DNA of 64,000 nt from Siniperca chuatsi. Taxonomy: Eukaryota; Chordata; Actinopteri; Centrarchiformes; Sinipercidae. Shown here in pieces: positions 26,401 through 39,900 of the stretch. Below the pieces are notes generated by a model. It saw nothing but the letters and a program-made list of their open reading frames with translations, was not told the DNA's origin and searched no databases. The translations under genes and the position numbers were made by a program. Location: positions 21,713,955 to 21,777,954 of the forward strand of contig NC_058051.1 of NCBI RefSeq assembly GCF_020085105.1, in the 5' to 3' direction. Position 1 is the first letter of the stretch, and every line of letters begins with the position of its first letter.

Positions 26401-26946
26401 GAAATGTTTGCATGATACTTCAGCTATATATTATATATATATATGCTGGCAAAAATGTAATAATGTCTCATGGTTGTCAAATCAACCAACTCTACACAGG
26501 TTTATTAGACACAGACCCTAATTGGTATTGCATCCTAAGGAGCCCGATCTGACAACGTTATTAGCATGGTAACATCAGCATAACGCCTTGGTTAATGCTA
26601 GTTTGTGTAGGACATACAGCTAGTTAACAGCACTGTGGTAACATAATCACAGTGTAGAATAAAAGCTAGCTAAACTGCACTTTGACAAACTAATCAATCA
26701 TTATACCAACATTATATTTGGGCAAGTGAAATACCAGTTGCATCTAGACCGCGATGGCACCTGCTAACCCTAGCTAACCCAGTTTAGCATCGCGTTAGCT
26801 GGAAGACGGAGCAGGCGATTGTGAACTTACTGGCTGATTTCTTCTTCAACACGCTGGCAGTCTGTCATGACTTCGACATTATGCAACAGTTGAGCACGGA
26901 GCTTGTCAATTTCAGAAAAAAGTCCTGCTACACGGGATCCCATCAT
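17448..26946 (-). CDS. spo11: Meiotic recombination protein SPO11
   Basis: Topoisomerase VI A-like transesterase that makes meiotic double-strand breaks by covalent tyrosyl-DNA attack, with TOPOVIBL as usual partner. Thirteen exons: 26831-26946, 26081-26194, 25187-25275, 24726-24792, 24473-24581, 24268-24354, 23822-23858, 23572-23681, 23335-23434, 19298-19335, 18824-18900, 18303-18414, 17448-17567. They total 391 aa in frame, against 396 aa and 13 exons in human by memory. Seen: [19 protein letters not shown] (about 45-63), the catalytic tyrosine motif RDIYY (Tyr132/133), Toprim acid [13 protein letters not shown] (Glu219), LVDADPHG (Asp272 and Asp274), [11 protein letters not shown] and C-terminal [11 protein letters not shown]. 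The acceptor at 25275 was preferred over 25266 because it restores the conserved [10 protein letters not shown]. Exons 7 and 10 are only 37 and 38 nt. Intron 9 hosts a Rex3 element. The start is ATGATG; either could serve. Confidence 0.95.
21916..22192 (-). repeat. Inverted duplication inside Rex3, in-place arm
   Basis: Endonuclease-coding segment in its normal place and orientation. It is the reverse complement of 22534-22811 with no substitutions that I can find, only length differences in homopolymers (for example C4 against C6 and G4 against G5). These shorten this arm and break its reading frame. Confidence 0.85.
22534..22811 (+). repeat. Inverted duplication inside Rex3, inserted arm
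   Basis: A 278-bp plus-oriented copy of 21916-22192 placed between the element's ...CTCTAGGGAC and TCACTTCGCTGG. It replaces the GTGGAACG-like bases that normally join them. Its frame is intact and shows the endonuclease motif GDFNTHVG and a terminal MIDFVVVS. The two arms are separated by about 340 bases and could form a long hairpin. Confidence 0.85.
26255..26311 (+). repeat. CAAA-rich simple repeat in spo11 intron 1
   Basis: An A/C-only run of AAAC and AAC units close to the acceptor of spo11 exon 2. On the minus strand it reads GTTT-rich and lies about 60 bases upstream of that acceptor. Confidence 0.85.
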
Positions 26947-27883
26947 GTATTATTAAATAGACTATTAGCTTATGTAAAGAAATGATATACACGATGTTCC
27001 CGCGTAAGCATTTCGTGGACATCTCGCGTGTTTTGCGCAGCTGACTGATTGCTGAATTTCCAGCAGGAAGAATTCACCTTGCTGTCGTGTTATGGACATC
27101 AAAAGGCCATAGAAACTGAACAACAATATCATTTATTACATATTTACAGGGTAAGACGATATTCAGTATTTCTAAAAGGGAAAGTGTAAAAATCGTATAT
27201 GGCAGTCTATAAACGAGCCCCAGTTTGTGCCTCTCATGCATGAAGAGGTGAAACTAGCACAGTACTTTTAGTAGGCCTACTGAAGGTCTACTCAGAGAGG
27301 CTCTCGGTTGAGTGTGTGTCTGTGCGTAAGTTAGCCGTAGCCCTGTAAAATTCAGTAAGGGAAATACTGCTGTCCGGTGGTGCTTCTACAATCATTACAA
27401 GCACAAGTCCGAACCATTGCTCCAAAATTTAAAAATACTAAGTACTGGGTTAGCAACAAATAGAGTAAACTTTTCAGCTGGGAAAACTACAGTGTCGACC
27501 ATTCTGGCCACTAGCTAACAAATGCTAACCATAGACTGTACAAGGAGTCTGTGATACTAACAGTGTGTGGCGTCACTCCGTAGACATTAGTTTCATAGGA
27601 GGGGGCGGGGTTGGTTGGTGACGGTTAGTGACGAAAGCTGCCTCCATATACGTCACCTGCCTCCAGATCAGCCAATAGCAAAATTCAATTGCACAGGTTT
27701 AAACATGTAGAGGGCAGTCACTATGCATATTTATAACAATATGTAGAATTCAAATACTTTCCACTAGAATGTCAAGATTTGGACCTGAATCCATCACCAA
27801 CACTACTAAATACCCATATACATTGGTTTTCAGCTGAAAAAAGTGGTTTGGGGGTTTAGTTACAGTTTGGTTTGAATATCTAC

Positions 27884-28072
27884 ATTTTCTGCTATTTAAT
27901 ACTATTCTACTTGATTACATTTCAGCACTAATGTACTTTTAAAAATGTTTTACTTATTATTACAAAGTTCTTGCACACCAGGACTTATTGACAGGTGCAT
28001 GCAAGACTTTTACTTGTAATGGAGTATTTTTACATTTTGGAATTACTACGTTACTTTTACATAAGTAAGGGA
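27884..28072. repeat. Dispersed repeat, ACTTTTACTT family
   Basis: Contains GACTTTTACTTGTAATGGAG and TTTTTACATTTTGGAATTAC, matching the right part of 16150-16563. A shorter related fragment lies at 28362-28418 (GGAGTATTTTACATCGTGG). Confidence 0.65.
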
Positions 28073-31000
28073 TAGAGGGCCGGACTGGAATAGTAATTCA
28101 GGCCGGGAATGTAACATATTTTTCTGTTCACTGTTTATACTAGTAACATATCTTTTAGTTGTATAAATGTTACACAAAAACAGCTCAGTAATTTTGGAGT
28201 GTTTGTTTTGCACCTGGTAGGTGGAGGTACTTCCACCTGACAGAAAAGAGTAACGTTATACAGGTCTTTGTTTTCAATATTATTTCCACACACACACATC
28301 TCCTGCTTTTCTACATCGCATAATTAAGTCTTGATACCATTTATTAGTTGTTATTTTTTTTAATGCAGGACTTGTCATGGAGTATTTTACATCGTGGTAT
28401 TGCTGCTTTTACTTAACGAACATGCGCTTTCTGCAAACAATCAATCATTTTGCATTTATGATATGTTGCCACATCTTAATTAAACACGTTCTTCATACAA
28501 CAAAATACGAGACAGAATAACCTACAAGACGTACTGATGTCCTTACAGGCACATAGCAGCCTGGAAATAACTGCAAAAAGCCAGCAGTCTTCCTCTTCAA
28601 GGTGAAGGTCAGTGCACAGTTGCAAACTACGTCCATTAAAAAGATCCAGGAATGTGTGTGGGCCAGTTAACACCTCATTGGTGGCACTCAATAATGAGAC
28701 CCTTTATGTGAGCTTGCTGCTACTTGTCCAAAGGTGTGTCTACTGTATGTATGGGTTTCTGTTTGTGTGTGTGGTGGTTTCAGTTGGAGTAATAGGCTGT
28801 GGTTAGAGTCTCAGAGAACCCAAATATGTATTGTATCTGTCAGCCACGTGGAACTGATTTTTAAATATAATTTTGATGATGGTTGTGTGTGATGATAATG
28901 CTGGCCAACATGGGTTTTAGGGCTCAGTGAGATGCTGTAAATGTTGCTGTTCACTGTATTAGATAGTTATTGACTAATTACAGCTGTTTTAAGCTTCAGA
29001 CATTAAAATCAATAAATACGATGCCTAGAGGAAATCCCACATATTGCTTCGTCAACAACCCTTCAAAACCTGTTTCAGTCTCTTTGTTGCATCATCTTGC
29101 AGTCATGTCACTTTATTGTTAAAACAGAGAAATGTGCTTAGATTCTAAAACTATTAGGTCATCCAGAGTCCCCACCTTCAAGAATTGCTGGCAGGCATGC
29201 TGTGTGTGTTTGCGGAGGCACTGCAGTCTTTCTTTCACAGTGTGAAGGCCTGGTCAGAGTGTGTGGGAGCCAGGATCTAAAGAGAAGAGGTCCGTGCCCC
29301 TGACCTGACCCTGAATATTTCCTAATGTGCAGCTTTACCAAAGGTCCCCCTTTCCCCTGAGTGGCTTTGACAAGCTGCTTCCGTAGTAATGGCTCTTAAT
29401 TTCTGAGTAATTGCTATCTCTAAGTGATGAGGGACAACCCCTCACCCAAGCTGAAAAAAATCCTAACATGTGGAAGACCACAGCTTGTAGGGGTCCTTTT
29501 TCTTCTGTTCCTGAAAGGCTGAGACCCCTGCTGTTCCTTTGGCCCAGGAGAGATTTGTGTCGAGTGTGAGGCCCTAACCTGAGGAGACAGAGTGCAACGA
29601 GTCATGTGCTTGTCTCGGGATGAGTGTTTGTGCTAGGCAGGAGGTGGGGGACATGGGGGAAGTAGGGGGCTGCAGGGTCAGAGGAAAGAGAGCGGGGGCA
29701 CTCGCTGCAGGTGAGGGGGATTAACTGCAGCTAGAGGCCCAAAGAAACTAAATACAGATCTGTCAACCTAATCCTCACAAATAGAAAACAGAGCTGCCCT
29801 CCCTTCACAATCCACATAGTTCAGCACATCCACCTCCTGCTCCTCTGCCCCCCCACTTTCTACCTCAGGCTCTCCTGCTCCTCTGTTTCTCATCAGCTTT
29901 TGGACTGGGCCAGTCTGGCTATGCCGCCTCCTCTCTAATGGCTCCTCAGACCTGCATCCCCTAAAGAGGAGCTGACTGATCACCCAGGGTCCTCTCTGAT
30001 TGACAGACCAACACAGCCTTAAAGAGTGATGAGAGCAAGAGTCAATGGGGCAAGGCCTCTCGCTGCAGAGACAACAATCTAAATGGGACCTCTGCCTAGA
30101 GCTGCATGGAACTGGGTAGACCTTTATCAGGCCCTCACACCTCAGTAATGGATGCTGATAAGTATGTGGCTGGGTGAAGAGACCAGGTCAGCGTCAAGCC
30201 CGGACTCTGTGTCGATGACACAAGTGACAGAGTGCCTGAGTGATAACATCCTGCAATGGATAAGCCCTAATAAGCCAGGCAATGTGGAAAGCTGAACTAA
30301 AACGGTATCTCTGACTGTCAGTGACACCCACTATAACTGATGGGTCTGGCTGGACTGCTGAGAGCTATGAATCAGATCCAAGCTACTCTGGTGTTCCTTA
30401 GTGCCATACCCGGCTGCAGACAGAAGTGGGAGTGACAGGACATACCGGATACAGGTGAAAGTAGGTACTGAGTGATAGCAAGTATTGCATTAGCAAGGAT
30501 TGCAAGGTGCAACATTTCAAATAAGATAATCATTTATTCCTCTGCAGAAAAACTCTGCATGTCATTTGGACATATGATGCTGTCATGAAACTCATTTGTT
30601 ATAGTAATGCCAAACTAATAATGTAGAAATCGAGAATGGGATAGGGATTGGGTTGCAATTGCCAGTCCCAATTTTATATTTGGTTCCAAATTGTTAACAT
30701 TTAAAACTTTCTTTTTCAATATTGAGCATGGACAAATAACCATTTAGCTAAAAAAAAAAAAAGTTATCTATCTGGCAAAACATGGGTGAGGTGGTTGATA
30801 AGGGATTTTAAAGCACTTGGATTCAATTATTCAATACTGGATCCAGATTGTTAAAAACGCTATCAAACAGAAAACCTAAATGGGATATACGAAGTGAACT
30901 ATTTTGAAGCTGTTTCATATACCCACCCCCTCTCTTTATTCTGCCTGTCTCACAGCTGTGTCTCATATGTTCATGAGGCCCCTGGAAGTGTGAGACACGA

Positions 31001-33591
31001 GAACATTTGCAATAGCTCAGCTCCACCTGGTTAGGCTGTTTTAACAGGCCGCTGATTTGTGCAGTGCACACAGTGGGGTTACGCCAAAAACGTAGACAAG
31101 GGGGGACAGGACAGGCAGACAGGGAGGGGGGAGAGGAAAAAATGTGCATCCACCCTCTCCTGTCCTTGCATCCCGACCCCACACTGCTTCATTTGAGGGT
31201 CAGTTTACCCTGAAAAACGTTTTACTGTATTGCCTGTGGGTCTGCTTGGTCAGACCCCCCTCCACCAAACCTCATCCGCCTTCCCGCATACACAGGCCTT
31301 CAAAGGACTGCTGCCTGCTGCTCTCTGAGGCAACACATGAAATAAATATTAATCTGACCTCTGACCACATGCTTTGAGCTCCTAAATAGAGATAACCATG
31401 CAGATGGAAAAAGCAACAACTTTTACCATAGATAAAAAGGAAGAGAAAGAGAGTAAAATATTATGTGTAGATGAAAAGTGTTTTTTTGTGTGTGTGAGTG
31501 TGTCTTGTGGAGGTGTGAAAGAATTCCCAGGGAGTTCTGCAGTGCTGTGTGGTCTTCTTTGGAGCTTAGTATCATGCTCCAACCTGATGCAGCGTGGAGG
31601 TGTGTATTTGCGCAGATTGTCTTAGATCATAGTTGGAAGAGTGTATATGTCTGCACCCAAAATGCTTCAGGCCAAATGCTGAATTTGAGCTAAATGACAT
31701 TTACGATTTAAAAACTGCCTGAGAAAAGGAAGAAGCAATTGTAAAGATCTTATGAGCTCACCTCTGTAAGTCCTATAGTATAACCCTTGTATCATAGTCA
31801 TGGATGTACACCTGTCCAACTCACCACAGTTGTGCCCTCAAATGATATATTCAGGTGTACTAGCCCTGTTTTAAATGTAATGGTACAGGTCTTGACAGTG
31901 TATATCACTGGTTGTCTAAATATATAAGCAGTTGTGTAGACAAAATATTGAGTTTAGTGTGAGATACTTGGAGAAATTGTGTGTATTCTTTTGTCAGCTT
32001 TGTGTGTGTCGTTGTTCTGCTTTTCTGCTTTACTTCTCCTTGTCAAAGGCCCCTCAGTGCAGCTCACCCAGCCTGGCCTCAGCCTGTGCCCACTGTTTAC
32101 TGTGACTGTCATCACGCCCATGGAGGCCCAAACAAAGGGGGGTCTGTTCCTATTGTCCTGCCCAGGATTGTCAGCCCCTTTCTGGGCACAAACTGAGCCA
32201 AGGGCTGGGGGTTGTTGGAGGAGCACCAGGGGGGGAGTTGACCTCACCAACCTTACAGCAAGGGTAAGAGAGCAAGAGAATGAGTGTGAGACAATGAGAG
32301 AGAGGGAAAAGAAAGTGAGAGAGAGAAAGAGAGGAAGATGTATAGTTATAACTGAAACCAAGACCGTTTCAAGTCCCCTGTCGGAAACTGCTGTAATGTA
32401 AACACCTGCAGCCATTAGCTGATTCAATCTGAGGCACCGGATAGAAATGTTTATATGTTACAGACTACTACTGAAAGGCCATTTAAAAGCAAGTAGAGGA
32501 TTAGATATACAGAATGAGTAGTGGCAGGCTATGTAAGCTTTTAGGCTTTAAGCCATGTTGAATTGTCACTGGAAAAAGAGGAGTGGAACGCCTTTGAAGA
32601 CAAGAACAACCACATTAAATGGGCAGGAAGGTGAGCTAAGTGTAGAAGACCCCAAGACACGCTCTGCCTCCTTTCCTCCCTTCCTCTGTTTGCAATCATA
32701 GCTTAAGCCGTCTGGCAGCCTTTCTTGCTGTGCCATTGAAGTCTAATTTTATTGTCATAAAAATCACCTGGTAAGCTGTAGCCCTAAAACATCTCAACTA
32801 CAGAGCCTTTAAAACTCCACTCTCTGTGTAGTAAAAAGGTTTTAGAAGGTCTGTCTAGAAGCGGTCGTTCCTGCTGCAAGGGCCATCTGAAATCCCTCCG
32901 CCTGTGTCAGCGAGAGCAGAGCGCACAAGAGGGTCAGGAACGTTCCATTAAAGTGTGGTGTTTAAGAGGTGCTGGGGCCAGGGGGGCAGATGGAGGGATG
33001 AAGCAGCTGCCAAACATCTGCACCCCTCCTTCGTAGTCTGCGCTCTGTCTGTGGACCGCTGCCTTTGTCACAAACTTCCTGCTCCAGCAGTGAGGCTAGA
33101 AAGCTTGGATATCTTCAAAAATGCAGCATGAAATGGCAGTTGTGAGGATGTAATGCTGCCTCTTTGACATTAAAAGTCAACTGACTTTTAAATCTCACAA
33201 CCATGTGAACCAAGGTATTCAGAGAGTGCACCTGCACATCACTGAGTAACTATTATAATGGCAGCTCTCCCATAGTATTGAAGTATTCACCCACACAGGC
33301 AAATAATTACTCTCTGATATGATCTCTGATATGAAGTCTGTTATTTTCCATAAGCACACTAAGGGCCTATTGTCACTGTCTGCACATATGTCATTATTGA
33401 ATCCACACAAGCATGCAGGCACTAGGAATTGTGGGAAAGGAATGACGAAATGTGCTTTGTCATAAACTGAAACATCACGATACAAATCCCGTCCTAATCC
33501 GTTTTGTATTTGCACATGTAGCCTCAAGCCCTTCTCCAAATGGTAACAAAGGCCAACTTCACTCTATCTCCATTAGAAAACCACATCATAC

Positions 33592-33960
33592 CCTCTCTCT
33601 CTCCCTCTCTCTCTCTCCCTCTCTCTCCTGCTCCTCCCAGCACGCAGCGCCTCCTCAGAACTTGTTCGTGTCTGCTCGCAGCCTCCACTCTGCAGTTGCA
33701 GGCTGCGCTACAGTTGGTAGCTGTTGGCCACAGGTTGTGGATGAGGACAGAGGTCCGCGCGAACACAATCTGCCCAGAAAACGAATCAATAAAAGGACTT
33801 TGAAGTTAAGCTGATGTTTAATTTGGGAGCACTTCCCTCAACATGAGGGTCCGTACTTGACTGGATATTGAACACAGGCTGCCTGTTTCTAAAAGTTCAA
33901 TATCCATTTTCCAGAGATTCGGCGAACAGAACTGGGCGCAATTACGCACGGCGAGTAGCC
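33592..33960 (+). promoter_or_regulatory. Probable bmp7 5' UTR and core promoter
   Basis: A CT-dinucleotide tract (33592-33630) is followed by GC-richer DNA leading to the bmp7 start. Upstream of the start there is a five-codon uORF (ATG at 33843, stop TGA). The main start sits in a strong Kozak context, GCCATGG. No TATA box is evident. The transcription start is not determinable. Confidence 0.4.
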
Positions 33961-36900
33961 ATGGCACCGATTTTGGACAGACGTACTCCCGCGTTGCTCT
34001 TGGTTTGGAGCTACTGCGTCTTGGCGGATACCGCCTTTACGAACTTTACTTTGGACAACGAGTTTCACTCCAGTTTCATCCACCGTCGGCTGAAGAGCCA
34101 GGAGCGCAGAGAGATGCAGCGGGAAATCCTGTCGATCCTGGGGCTGCCGCACCGGCCGCGACCCCACCTCCACGGAAAGCACAACGCTGCCCCGATGTTT
34201 ATGTTGGACTTGTATAACGCCATGTCCACAGAGGGGGACGAGGACAGATACTCCTACCCCTACAAGCCCGTCTTCACCACCCAGGGGCCCCCGATAGCCA
34301 GCCTGCAAGACAACAACTTCTTGAACGATGCAGACATGGTCATGAGCTTTGTCAATTTAGGTAGGCCCCTTATTCTTTTATCATTTGATGTATGACCAAA
34401 AACTATTGAAAATACAGTGTTACAAGAGTCCAGCAGCAAAACAAGCCCCTAGATAGTCATAGACATGTTGTAATGATGGCAAAGATTAAGGCCACTAAAG
34501 TCACTATTGTGCATCACTACTCAGTCCAGTCAGTCTCAGTTCTGTCAAGCATAATATTTTAATAATAATATTTTAGAAATAAAAAGTATCATACAGTATA
34601 GTATGATAAAACAGAAATATAAATGATTTTTATGGGGACACACCACTCTTTTCACATATTTTTTGTTTGATGTTTCTGTAGCTGTTGTCAATTGATCATC
34701 TGTAGACCTGTATATGCTATAATTCACTGTCAGGGCAGCATGGAGATTTGATTACTGTAGGTGTTGCTCTCCACTTGTTGCAATGAGGTCAGGAGTATTT
34801 CAGTCAAAGGATATCTATGAGTCATAGGTAATAGTAGAATAGAAGAATTAAGGAGCAGTGCATGTGTTTTTCTGATGTTACACCTGCATGTGTACACAGG
34901 AGACCAGCACAATAACCATGTTTACGCACTACTTGGTGCAGTTATCCAGCTAATACCAGGAGTGTCACATTCCAGCGTCCTGTCACTGTTAAACAGCTGT
35001 GCAACCAGCTAATGTTCAGGTGCTCGAGGATGGACCAGCCAGCAGCTAATATGTCAACCATGTGTTATCTAAAGAATGAGTAAGTCAACAGCAGACTGGG
35101 TTCAAAGTGCACTGGGTCCTCCCTTCACTCTAATCTGGAGACATCCCTATAGACACTTTAGACCACAACATAATGCCAGTCAATGATGATCCAAACTTTA
35201 GTCAAGTTTAGTTATTTGAGTTGGTCACACAATGAGTCATTATGTTATAGGATGGACTTCACTCCCATAGAATAGTTTTATTTAGTTCTTGGCTGTTGAA
35301 TGTTGTTCCCTGGACCACTGTGCTTATTTAATCAGAATGTTTATTGAAATCAAACAGTCTTGGACTATTTTATCGCTGTCAGCAACAGTCAGAGGTTGTT
35401 AAGCGCAAATAATCACAACATTAGCAGGTGGTGTCAGATTTGTGGATAGATAAACACGTCGTTATAATTCAATTTGCTCAACAACTTATTTTCCAGGTGG
35501 GTAGCTGTGTTTTATTTTAGTGTATTAACCTTTACCATCATTTGACGCAAGACAGAAATTCTGAGCAGTTGCAAGTCACCAGAATTTGAGTGAAATTCTG
35601 CGAGGACTTGGAAGTTTATGTTCAATCCTGGAAAGATCATTGTTGGAGCGTCTTGGCAATAGAGAGGGAGGTGACACTGGTTCCTCCACTGCACTGTGTA
35701 ATTACTCTGGGAGCTGCTGCATTGTGACTATTTTTGACAGGCTGTGACACAGATGGATTTGACCACAGAGACTCGCAAAGTTAAGGGCCTGGCAAAGTCA
35801 AGGGCCGAGGCTGCAGTAAGCTGACAAGAAAGAGGGGAGCTTTTGAGAGAGAAAGAAAGACAAGAGATGGTTGGGACTCGGTCAATTTCTTTTGCAAGGA
35901 TGATGCTTAAAGCAGACAGAAAATCTAAACAAAGATGGGTCACATCGAGTAGAGAGAACATTTTTATTTAATATATTAGAGGACCATGGAAAGAAAGTCA
36001 CACTGCCTTCCTTGTCTTGTGGCTAATGTAATTACTGATGGCATTTGCCCAGGTTGAGTCTTCCTCATGGCACATGTTCAGTGTTTCCATATATGTACTC
36101 ATTTGGATATAAAGTGGCCGTTTGTCATCGCATTGTGTGCGCTATCTGCCACGTGTTGCATTTGTCAGTAGAGTTCATTGTTAGGTTTCTTCCTGAGTAA
36201 TGCAATACCATCAAATATGTGTCCAGGGGGCTTGACTCAAAACAGCATATAATATATTTCATTACCCTTCATATGAGAGACAGAGGTACACGGAGAAGTA
36301 AGTGATGGCTATCAAATGGATTGACTATTTCGTCTCCAAATTCCTTCCTTTCCACATTTGCTCATTGTGGGTTTGTTTTCTTATTTAGGTTGTCTGAGAG
36401 CAAAATGAGTGTGGTTTTTATTTAAAAACTGTCCCTCAAAACTCTGCATGTCTCTATAACTACCGTGCCAAGGTACATTAGTCAGACTTTGTATACTGGT
36501 TACTGCTTCCTGAGAGGCCTGTTTTCATGCACTGCTTTGTATTTTTACTTAAGGCTAAATGCTATGACCAGAATGTATCTGATTTACACCATAGAGCTAC
36601 AGTGATAGAATATAAACTACCCATCTAAGTCAAAGAACATATCTCAGTGCACAAAGCCACCCAATGTCTTAATATTAAAAACATTTTTTTAATAGCGCTT
36701 CCTCTTCCTTCCTGATTGCCACTCAGGGGAGCTGATACACTTTGTTGTCAGCTTGTGTGAGTGTTGCAGACTCCAGTGCAGCCAGCTAGGGTGGGTGTGG
36801 GCTTTGGGACAGACACCAGGCCAGGGACGTCCTCTCACTGAGTCACTTCAGTTTAAAAGCCCAGCTGTGTAAATGGGTTACAGCATACATTCAGAATGTA

Positions 36901-39900
36901 CACTGCTACACGAAACACAGGTCACCCAGGCACTGGGTGTGTGCCGGACATGCCATGATAACATGCCAGCAAGTTAATGCAACTCACACATTCCCCTGTC
37001 TCTCAAGGTGGCAACAGAAAAGATTTATGAAAAGGTACAAAAAGAAAATAATAAAAGGTGCATTTTAACATATTACTTGCCAACATTTATACAAATTTTA
37101 TCTGTCTTTCTGTCTAATCTGTCTGTCTATACACACATACTGTATATACTCATACATACACACCTCCTTTTTGTAATAATTATTTAATTTAGTCCCAGTG
37201 GTCTTTGGCAGCATTAGTCCTCAGCCACTGTGAATTAAGGCATTTCCTTCTTAACAAACCACAGCTTCCAGGGCTTTTGGTCGCTACTTTGGCCTGTGCT
37301 GAGCTACAGTTCAGTTCAGTTCATGTTAAACTCTAACACATGCTGGTCATACACAGCCATCCAGACACACGCACACATACTCATAATACCCAACCTTAAA
37401 TGTCCATTTACACTTCCCAGACCACAGAAAAGGGCTGTGACTTGGACGTCTGCTATTTGCACCCTGGATGCCTTAAACAGTAGCAACATCATCACCTGTG
37501 TTTGTGTGGGAGGAGGGGTTTTACTGTAAAATGTTATCATGAGGCATGTTAGTCATAGTTTCCTTATTTTCTCTGTTCTCATGCAATCTTGTGTGGATTA
37601 ACGTAGCCTTAGGTGAGCGTGTGGAAAAGAGGCAACTCTATAATCCGCGCGTGCGTGCGTGCGTGAGTGCGTGTGTGTGTGCGTGTGTGTGTGTACATTA
37701 AGGCTAGCCAATAATTTAATATTATGGTTCATCTATGTTCAGCGGATTCATATTGTGATAATTTGGTCTTATCATGTTATTATGCTAAGTTAAATGATAA
37801 GACTGATGTTATTCTGTGTTTTTTTTAATTGTCAACAAATCCCACAAAATGTCCAAAACCATCAATATACATATTATGTATAGTATTTATATTATTATAT
37901 TGTTCGTCTCTTAATACTTTACAACTTCCCTACCCTGTCTTTGGCATTCAGTCTCAAGCCCATTTGTTCTTACTGAAGAGGTAAATCCTTAAAAGGGATT
38001 AAAGGGATGAAGAGATTAGATCCTGAAAAAAAATGTTTTCATTTTTCAAATGATTTGTTGACAAAAATGAAATATATAGAATTTCGCCAGACTTATCCTT
38101 AAATAATTCAAAGCAGTCAGCATTAATTCAAAACTTACAAAATTAGTTGTTGAATTTTTTATCTTTTACACATATAAGGAGTTTTATCTTGTGTAATGCG
38201 TAACAGTGACACAGTTTATTGCTTTGAACATATATTTAATTATTTTGTAAGTGATTATCCATACATTTGCCATACAATGATATATATGAGTATCGTAAAA
38301 TATCGTTATTAATATCATGATAATAACGGCCACTGTCACACTGTCATGGCTTACTGGGACACTTTATATATAACACAGTATAACACAATGTTATACACCT
38401 GTGCTTTTCCTACTGAGTCAATATGTCTGCTGTGAAGAACTTCCTTTTATATGTTTGTGTAGATATTGATGTTCTTTGTAGATGTTCTTTTAAATGGTGC
38501 TTGTTCATTCTGTAGCCTTTTCAGTAACTAAACCCTGGCTGATAGGTCCCTGCCTGTGTAACAGTGATGATGTAAGTCAGCCTCTATGTCTGGACACTCA
38601 GAGGGGGTGCTGTTGTAAAGTAAAAGCTTCTAAAAAGTGAACAAATATTGAAGCCATTGAAAAAAATGCGCTACCAGGGTGCATTTAATTGCTCAGTGTT
38701 TTGCTGCTGTTAATCTGCACCAGATGTAATACATTTCACTAAACAGAGTTGAAATGTAGTAAGCAAACAAAGCTCCACTGGTATCATACAGACTTGGCTG
38801 AGTGAGTCAGTGCACTAGCAGGTAATTATCCTCTGCGTTACCTTGGTGACCTGACAGGGCACCACCTGGCCCTCCACCATTCATGGCCCTCTGTCTGCTC
38901 CCATAGGAGCTGCCACACAGTTGTCTGCCAGCTCCCTCTGCTTTATAGAACATGTTAATAGGAAGGTAATGGAGAGCAGAGAGGGGAAGAAATGTCTAAC
39001 TGGTAAATTAGTTTGGATTTATTAGAGGCTTTGGCTTTCAGACAGCATTGTGTCACTGGCTCACATACTCACAGGTCTCGGAAGCAGTTGTGTCACACTA
39101 CAGTCATGCTAGAGGCACGTAGATCTAGTTTTATAACTATTAGCAGAGAAGCAGAGGGGTCCACACTTGTTATTTCAAATGAATAGCTCCAATATCTCGC
39201 TTTTAAAAAAAACAAAACATATTCCTATCTCCCGTTCATTCCCTCTCCACCCTTCTCTCTATTGCTCCTTGCATTCCTCTCCACAGTGGGCTGCCCATGG
39301 TGCTGAGGTTAATACAGATGTTTCCCTTTGTCTGCAGGCCAAAGCAGCTGTGCAGAGAAACTTTATCTTTTCTGAGTCCAGCAAGTCATCCCATCTCGAC
39401 CTCCGCCATCATGTCCCTGGCCCTGTCTCCAATATGTCCCACTCGCAGGACCTGATACCAAATATCGCTCCCTACCCTCCTGAACCAACAGTATTGATTA
39501 TCAGCACTGGCCTCCTAGTTTGAATTAGTTAGTTATCATATGGCCCCAGTGGTGTTGTGTGGTGTTTAGTCTCCAACCTCCTGCTCTGGCCCTCACCTCC
39601 AGAGGTTTAAACCTCCCGTGCTTCCAGACATAAAACATTTCAACACTTTCTCAAGTTCTTTTGTGTGTTTTTCCACTCCCCACCTCTCTCTCTCACATAC
39701 ACACACACACACATACACACACACTTTCTCTGAACCCAAAACACAGCTTTCCTTTTCTCTCTACTTCATTTCTCACTCCTTCTCTCTGTCATAAACACAC
39801 ACACTCGTACTTTTTGTCCATCATTGAGTTGTTGTAATTTGATGGATTTGTCCATCTCACACCAGAAGCTGCTTCCCCAAATGTGTTTGAGGAGGCTTCT

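Larger units (their letters stand above)
26947..33960. other. Intergenic region between head-to-head spo11 and bmp7
   Basis: The spo11 promoter should lie just right of 26946, where CGCG-containing DNA (27000-27040) is found. The bmp7 promoter and 5' UTR should lie left of 33961. Repeat fragments occur at 27884-28072 and 28362-28418. A CT-rich tract lies at 33592-33650 and a purine-rich GA tract at 32270-32340. Longer open frames around 31954-32427 have no recognisable domain or splice context. Enhancers may be present but cannot be read from sequence alone. Confidence 0.5.

Noticed and set aside
31954-32427. Overlapping open frames of 140-157 codons on both strands
   Set aside because: Low-complexity, Leu/Ser-rich or Arg/Glu-rich translations from a GA/CT-biased tract, with no domain, no splice partners and mirror-image frames on both strands.
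33868-33960. N-terminally extended bmp7 start
   Set aside because: The upstream frame is open but has no ATG (its first codon is TTG), and it would bury the signal peptide; 33961 has an optimal Kozak context.
39167-39523. 118-codon plus-strand frame in bmp7 intron 1
   Set aside because: No recognisable family, no supporting flanking exons, and location inside a long intron; consistent with chance.
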